DNA of 5,787 bases, from assembly GCA_964534095.1 (NCBI GenBank), contig CAZHPF010000061.1:1-5787 (forward strand), in the 5' to 3' direction. The position numbers and the translations under genes are program-made. Source of the stretch: CALMSM01 sp964534095. GTDB taxonomy: Bacteria > Patescibacteriota > Saccharimonadia > Saccharimonadales > CALMSM01. The notes beneath the pieces are model-generated. The model made no database searches, was not told the DNA's origin, and was given only the letters and a program-made list of their open reading frames with translations. Of the stretch, positions 5,196 through 5,787 are shown piece by piece (positions within the stretch are counted from its first letter, which is position 1; each line of letters opens with the position of its first letter).

Positions 5196-5787
5196 ACGAT
5201 TCCATAGTAGCGCTCAATCTTGGGAGCTCGCGGGCACGCAAAGCCCACTTTGCCCATATATTCGACCCGCGCTGGTTTAGGGTGTTTTTACGCGCGTCAG
5301 TCATTGTATGTATAGGATTTTGGTTAATTGTCGTGTTCGTCAACCACAGCATGCTTGGCTATATCTTTTTAGGGTTGGCCGGTATGCAGCTTGTACCGCT
5401 CTTGTGGTTTTACGGTGAGCTTGATCACTTATGCGTATCTGCCTTGCCGCAAAGTATAGATGATCTTTTAGAGCGAAATATCTTAGCACGGCTTACGCCC
5501 AACACTTCTGCTACGGGGCTGGCTGCTATTATCTCAAAACAGTCCGGAGGATACTTTTTTGCCAGCCGTTTCGCGTTAGGCAGTGATTTTTTGCAAACAA
5601 TTGCGGGTCAAATTTCTACTACAGATACAGTTTGGCAACAAGCTAGAGACCTCCAGCAAACGCTCAGTCTGGAAACCATAGACAGCGCCGTATTGGTCGC
5701 GGCTATAATCTTGAGCGTGCCGGAAGCCGACACAGTGCTTGCCTCACTAGAATTAGACAAAGAAGATCTCGTAACTGGCATCCTGTG
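5192..5787 (+). CDS. Membrane-anchored protein with Clp-N-like repeats, probable AAA+ Clp ATPase (3' end missing)
   Basis: The frame is open from the ATG at 5192 to the window end, 198 residues with no stop, so the gene is cut off. After a basic, polar N-terminus (1-30) come two hydrophobic segments (about 33-50 and 54-74) with a short connector, forming a membrane hairpin. Residues 92-138 and 163-198 look like two helical repeats with A/L-rich patterns (T-G-L-A-A-I-I followed by F-L-Q-T-I-A-G; V-L-V-A-A-I-I-L followed by D-L-V-T-G-I-L), as in the double repeat of the Clp N-terminal domain. I therefore infer the start of a membrane-tethered ClpC/ClpB-like AAA+ unfoldase, a type I recall from Saccharibacteria. 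Walker motifs would lie beyond the window, so the ATPase part is unseen. It is translationally coupled to the 123-aa membrane protein. An unrelated membrane protein remains possible. Confidence 0.6.
   Translation, partial: MNDSIVALNLGSSRARKAHFAHIFDPRWFRVFLRASVIVCIGFWLIVVFVNHSMLGYIFLGLAGMQLVPLLWFYGELDHLCVSALPQSIDDLLERNILARLTPNTSATGLAAIISKQSGGYFFASRFALGSDFLQTIAGQISTTDTVWQQARDLQQTLSLETIDSAVLVAAIILSVPEADTVLASLELDKEDLVTGIL

Noticed and set aside
4973..5352. Two minus-strand open frames across the operon
   Set aside because: They overlap each other and two plus-strand genes joined by an ATGA overlap; the composition looks like shadow translation.
840..5787. TGA-as-glycine recoding (SR1/Gracilibacteria)
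   Set aside because: TGA terminates several genes at the expected family lengths, and no in-frame TGA is needed inside any gene.
1..5787. tRNA genes, CRISPR arrays, insertion sequences or prophage genes
   Set aside because: No cloverleaf-like sequence, regularly spaced repeats, transposase/integrase motifs or long direct repeats were seen on either strand.

Overview
The window reads as a compact bacterial chromosome fragment of roughly balanced base composition. It most likely comes from the Candidate Phyla Radiation (Patescibacteria), with Candidatus Saccharibacteria (TM7) the best guess. The main support is a short membrane protein with an N-terminal W-W-Y-G motif and an L-F-A-P-F-R-Q motif, followed by a 4-bp ATGA overlap and a membrane-anchored protein resembling the Clp N-terminal region. 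I recall that pairing from Saccharibacteria. Other support is tight packing, a leaderless-type promoter style, and a salvage-oriented gene set. TGA is used as a normal stop (for example at 1896-1898 and 2918-2920), which argues against the TGA=Gly lineages (SR1/Gracilibacteria). The taxonomic call is inference, not proof.

Layout, left to right. A queuosine-precursor transporter of the YhhQ/VUT family lies on the minus strand (48-698) behind a structured leader of about 90 nt. A bidirectional promoter region separates it from a plus-strand M19 membrane-dipeptidase-family peptidase (840-1898). The peptidase converges, with a 6-bp gap, on a minus-strand acidic protein of 89 aa and unknown function (1905-2174). 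That gene is divergent from a plus-strand polytopic CTP-dependent polyprenol/phytol kinase-like protein; I prefer the ATG at 2261 over the GTG at 2201. The kinase gene converges with, and overlaps by 8 bp, a minus-strand P1B-type metal ATPase of 613 aa (2913-4754). A 69-bp divergent promoter region leads to the two-gene plus-strand operon: the 123-aa membrane protein (4824-5195) and the Clp-N-like protein (5192 to the window end, cut off).

Functionally this is mostly a set of separate housekeeping, salvage and envelope genes rather than one pathway: import of a tRNA-modification precursor, dipeptide hydrolysis, lipid-carrier phosphorylation, metal export, and a membrane protein/AAA+ quality-control pair. 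No RNA genes, insertion sequences, CRISPR arrays or phage genes are visible.

The most interesting material is regulatory. The transporter leader can fold so that both the Shine-Dalgarno sequence and the start codon are paired, with a competing upstream hairpin. This is the architecture expected of a translational riboswitch, yet by eye it does not match the preQ1-I or preQ1-II consensus. Second, at least two plus-strand genes have an extended -10 box (TGn followed by a TATAAT-like hexamer) ending 7-8 nt before the ATG, the signature of leaderless mRNAs. Minus-strand genes instead carry Shine-Dalgarno sequences on real leaders.
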